Assembly: GCA_009760885.1 (NCBI GenBank)
Contig: CM019693.1
Location: forward strand, 42,557,433-42,621,432
Direction of reading: 5' to 3'
Length of the DNA stretch: 64,000 bases
DNA from: Achatina immaculata
Taxonomy: Eukaryota; Mollusca; Gastropoda; Stylommatophora; Achatinidae
The translations under genes and the position numbers were made by a program. Each line of letters begins with the position of its first letter. Position 1 is the stretch's first letter. Below the pieces are notes generated by a model. It did not search any database and was not told where the DNA came from. It saw nothing but the letters and a program-made list of their open reading frames with translations. Below, piece after piece: positions 60,463 to 64,000 of the stretch.

Positions 60463-61721
60463 CCTCATAGTGAGTAATTATGTGAAGATACTGAGTACTG
60501 TTGTGATTAATTCACTTGAACAGAGTGATCAAGATCACTTTTTAAGGTCGTTTGTAACGCATTCACATCTGATTATATTTCATCACTGACCCACCCTAAC
60601 TGGGAAGTTTCTTCTTCTCCTTCTTTTTTCATTGAACACTTTCCAGGCATCACCTTGGACATCTGCTGCTTGTCTTAGGCTGTCAAGATCACCAAACAGC
60701 CTGTCAAGGATTGGTACAGGTGATGGCCAAAAGAGCTGTCTGGGTTCTTCAAACAAAGGGTGGTCCTGTAACAGGTGCTGGGCTGCCATTTTGTCGGTAC
60801 CACAGATGCATTCGTCTGTTGTGCCTATCTTGAGTCTGTTAAACATGTGATGTCTCAGTCTGTTGTGCCTTGTTCTGATTCTAAAGATCTTGACCTGTTC
60901 TTCTTGGCTGAGCTGCTAGTGGGCATCATTCTTCTGGTGTCTGGGATGTTCTTTTTACTGGGAAGTTTAATTTTCATCTTTACACCTTTTGGCTTCTATT
61001 AAGGTTAAATGAACAATTCTGAAATATGGTTTATGAAATGTTTATGAAGAAGTCTGTACAAAACAGAATCATAGAAAAGTAGTTAGAAAATAGAAATTTT
61101 TACTTGGAAAAAATTATTGGGAATAGAGTGGGAAATTTACAATAATATGCATGTGCATATGCACAGAGTATATACATACACACCTGTCTTGTCTTGTTTC
61201 CTTCCTCATGTACCTTTCAGTGTTGAGGGAGGCAAATGGACTTATTGACAGGGCTCAATGTCTTTGTATAATAGGATGTTAATAAGGTTTCTGTTATTTC
61301 CTCCATCTGCTTCCTTCATGGGTGGCCTCACACACAAGCAGATATACATTCAGTAAGAGAGACTAACACATTAGCTACTGTAAGACTCAACAGCGTGACA
61401 CAGGAGTACATTTACTCTTAAGATTAATCAGAATACTCTAGAGGAGACCAATCTTATTCTGTTGATGAAAAAGATCAGTTGTTCAAGACAAATGATGAAC
61501 GTTCAGTTTTATTCATGCTTTTATTCTAATTTTTCATCTGTCCAGGGGATAGTGTTTAATGTGGTTAAATAATCAATAGTTGGAAGTAATGATTCTTGTC
61601 ACAGTAAAGTGTAAGAATGAAGTGGGTAAGATTAGCCATGACAGTGTGATACAAAGTACATAGATGTGGACATCACACTTCTGTGTGCCAGCAAAATTTG
61701 AAAGTTAATATCTTACCCCCT

Positions 61722-62932
61722 AGGTGTCTCCATGGCATACCCTCTAGGTGTCTCCATGGCATACCCTCTAGGTGTCTCCATGGCATACCCTCTAGGTGTC
61801 TCCATGGCATACGCTCAAGTTGTCTCCATGGCATACCCTCTAGGTGTTTCCATGGCATACCCTCTAGGTGTCCATGGCATACCCTCTAGGTGTCTCCATG
61901 GCATACCCTCTAGGTGTCTCCATGGCATACCCTCTAGGTGTCTCCATGGCATACCCTCTAGGTGTCTCCATGGCATACCCTCTAGGTGTGTCCATGGCAT
62001 ACCCTCTAGGTGTTTCCATGGCATACCCTCTAGGTGTCTCCATGGCATACCCTCTAGGTGTGTCCATGGCATACCCTCTAGGTGTCTCCATGGCATACCC
62101 TCTAGGTGTGTCCATGGCATACCCTCTAGGTGTCTCCATGGCATACCCTCTAGGTGTCTCCATGGCATACCCTCTAGGTGTCTCCATGGCATACCCTCTA
62201 GGTGTCTCCATGGCATACCCTCTAGGTGTGTCCATGGCATACCCTCTAGGTGTTTCCATGGCATACCCTCTAGGTGTGTCCATGGCATACCCTCTAGGTG
62301 TCTCCATGGCATAACCTCTAGGTGTGTCCATGGCATAACCTCTAGGTGTGTCCATGGCATAACCTCTAGGTGTGTCCATGGCATACCCTCTAGGTGTGTC
62401 CATGGCATAACCTCTAGGTGTGTCCATGGCATACCCTCTAGGTGTGTCCATGGCATACCCTCTAGGTGTGTCCATGGCATACCCTCTAGGTGTGTCCATG
62501 GCATACCCTCTAGGTGTGTCCATGGCATACCCTCTAGGTGTGTCCATGGCATACCCTCTAGGTGTGTCCATGGCATAACCTCTAGGTGTCCATGGCATAA
62601 CCTCTAGGTGTCCATGGCATAACCTCTAGGTGTGTCCATGGCATAACCTCTAGGTGTGTCCATGGCATAACCTCTAGGTGTCTCCATGTCATAACCTCTA
62701 GGTGTCTCCATGGCATACCCTCAAGGTGTCTCCATGTCATACCCTCTAGGTGTCTCCATGGCATACCCTCTAGGTGTGTCCATGGCATACCCTCTAGGTG
62801 TCTCCATGGCATACGCTCAAGTTGTCTCCATGGCATACCCTCTAGGTGTCTCCATGTCATAACCTCTAGGTGTCTCCATGGCATACCCTCAAGGTGTCTC
62901 CATGGCATACGCTCAAGTTGTCTCCATGTAAT
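61722..62932. repeat. 24-bp tandem repeat (about 50 copies)
   Basis: The unit is CTAGGTGTCTCCATGGCATA plus CCCT, with GTGTCC/GTTTCC and TACCCT/TAACCT variants. 24 is a multiple of 3, giving open frames with 8-residue units such as MPWRHLEG on the minus strand. Not called as a gene. Confidence 0.96.
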
Positions 62933-63097
62933 AACAGGATTATGCTACCTTTTTTTCTGTTTTGATCTTGTGGGAGTAGGGGGAAGAATATCTGCAAAAG
63001 AAATAATGAGAGCCACACTTCTGTCAGATGGGATCACACGTTCTGGTCCATGTTAAGAACGTATTAATGCAAGCATCCCTTTTAAACATGTTTTAGT

Positions 63098-63575
63098 AGA
63101 GCAGTTACAGTGTTGTCCTTTTAGATAGTTACTGTATTGTCCTTTTGTGGTTAGACAGTTACTTTATTGTCCTTTTGTGGTTAGACAGTTACTGTATTGT
63201 CCTTTTGTGGTTAGACAGTTACTGTATTGTCCTTTTTTGGTTAGACAGTTACTGAATTGTCCTTTTGTGGTTAGACAGTTACTGTATTGTCCTTTTGTGG
63301 TTAGACAGTTACTGTATTGTCCTTTTTTGGTTAGACAGTTACTGTATTGTCCTTTTTTGGTTAGACAGTTACTGTATTGTCCTTATTTGGTTAGACAGTT
63401 ACTGTATTGTCCTTTTTTTGGTTAGACAGTTACTGTATTGTCCTTTTTTGGTTAGACAGTTACTGTATTGTCCTTTTGTGGTTAAACAGTTACTGTATTG
63501 TCCTTTTGTGGTTGGACAGTTACTGTATTGTCCTTTTGCAGTTAAACAGTTACTGTATTGTCCTGTTGTGGTTAG
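63098..63575. repeat. 30-bp tandem repeat (about 16 copies)
   Basis: The unit is TTACTGTATTGTCCTTTTGT plus GGTTAGACAG. Open frames are a by-product of the 30-bp period. Confidence 0.95.
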
Positions 63576-63639
63576 ACCCATCTGATTAAAGTTCAGAGTG
63601 TATATTCCCAATCTTTCATGAATTTTCTGTCCTGTCTGC

Positions 63640-63870
63640 CATGCCTTAGATGTTGTAGACTGGTGGTTCCCATGCCTTAAATGTTCTAGACTGGTGGTTC
63701 CCATGCCTTATTAAATGTTCTAGACTGGCGGTTCCCATGCCTTAAATGTTCTAGACTGGTGGTTCCCATGCCTTGCCTTAAATGTTCTAGACTGGTGGTT
63801 CCCATGCCTTACCTTAAATGTTCTAGACTGATGGTTCCCATGCCTTAAATGTTCTAGACTGGTGGCTCTC
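63640..63870. repeat. 30-38-bp tandem repeat (about 7 copies)
   Basis: The unit contains TTCTAGACTGGTGGTTCCCA and TGCCTTAAATG with small length changes. Confidence 0.9.
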
Positions 63871-63992
63871 ACTTAAGAAAAGTCTGCAGAGCCCTGCTGT
63901 TATAAAATCCAGGCCACAAAACCCCATACTCTGGAAAGGTCTTATATCTGTATGTAGCTGTGTTCTTTAAATGCAAAATAATTTTTTTTCAG

Positions 63993-64000
63993 AAAATGTG
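63993..64000 (+). other. Possible acceptor of a 3'-UTR exon of the KIX-only gene
   Basis: A run of eight T followed by CAG at 63990-63992 is a good 3' splice site, the kind expected to receive the ATA|GTGAGT donors after the three last coding exons. The exon itself lies outside the window. Confidence 0.2.

Larger units (their letters stand above)
56895..61430. repeat. Tandem triplication containing the last coding exon of the KIX-only gene
   Basis: Copies start near 56895 (GATATGTTTTCTAGAG), 58527 and about 59930. Each carries a decayed LINE piece, the 80-bp coding exon, and a second LINE piece. The copy 2/copy 3 junction lies in a shared CTTCCTCA segment. Offsets between exons are 1606 and 1280 bp. 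Confidence 0.94.

Overview
This is a window of animal nuclear genome: AT-rich, with small exons bounded by GT/AG splice sites, long introns, non-LTR retrotransposon copies, a mariner relic, tRNA-derived SINE-like pieces and a very large amount of minisatellite DNA. The gene content and repeat style suggest a lophotrochozoan, most likely a mollusc. That placement is inference; nothing here is a species-level marker.

Two genes fill the window, head to head. On the minus strand, from 46939 down to 1, lies MED15 (Mediator tail subunit 15). I resolve 15 exons with fully consistent phases: the KIX domain in exons 1-3, an M/P/Q-rich middle in exons 4-9 and the conserved C-terminal Mediator-association region in exons 10-14, plus a probable last exon at 62..1. 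One penultimate exon could not be located. On the plus strand, starting at 48580, is a small unnamed gene of about 115 codons. Its first three exons are a divergent copy of the MED15 KIX domain with the same intron positions and phases, and its last coding exon is a short lysine/glutamate-rich tail. That last exon is present three times (57497, 59103, 60383) inside a tandem triplication. The 1.6 kb between the two start codons contains a foldback (inverted-repeat) element.

Inside MED15 intron 3 sits a CpG-rich, promoter-like segment with its own start-codon exon (28210..28129). It is in phase with exon 4 and bypasses the KIX exons. The segment is part of a 1717-bp tandem duplication, so a second copy exists at 29927..29846. 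Read together, the locus can potentially encode full-length MED15, KIX-less MED15 and a free KIX protein. This is the most interesting possibility in the window and needs transcript evidence.

The rest is repeats. From low to high coordinate: 47-bp array (5132-5420); mariner relic (5818-6950) inside a 43-bp array; 1.05-kb tandem duplication (8281-10400); 62-bp, 42-bp and 51-bp arrays (11011-13530); LINE (13654-14599); duplicated LINE and 24-bp-array block (14617-17990); 44-bp and 27-bp arrays (17938-20350); 57-bp array (21885-22215); 47-bp array (26775-27220); 1.7-kb duplication (27918-31351); 3-kb 38-bp array (31349-34365); 1.24-kb duplication (34840-37320); 38-bp A-rich array and GA tract (37935-39570); interspersed repeat and two LINEs (41010-44477); nearly intact LINE (49550-51000); LINE nested in a repeat (53560-55735); triplication (56895-61430); 24-bp and 30-bp arrays (61722-63575). 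Several LINE copies have clear target-site duplications and short tetranucleotide 3' tails.
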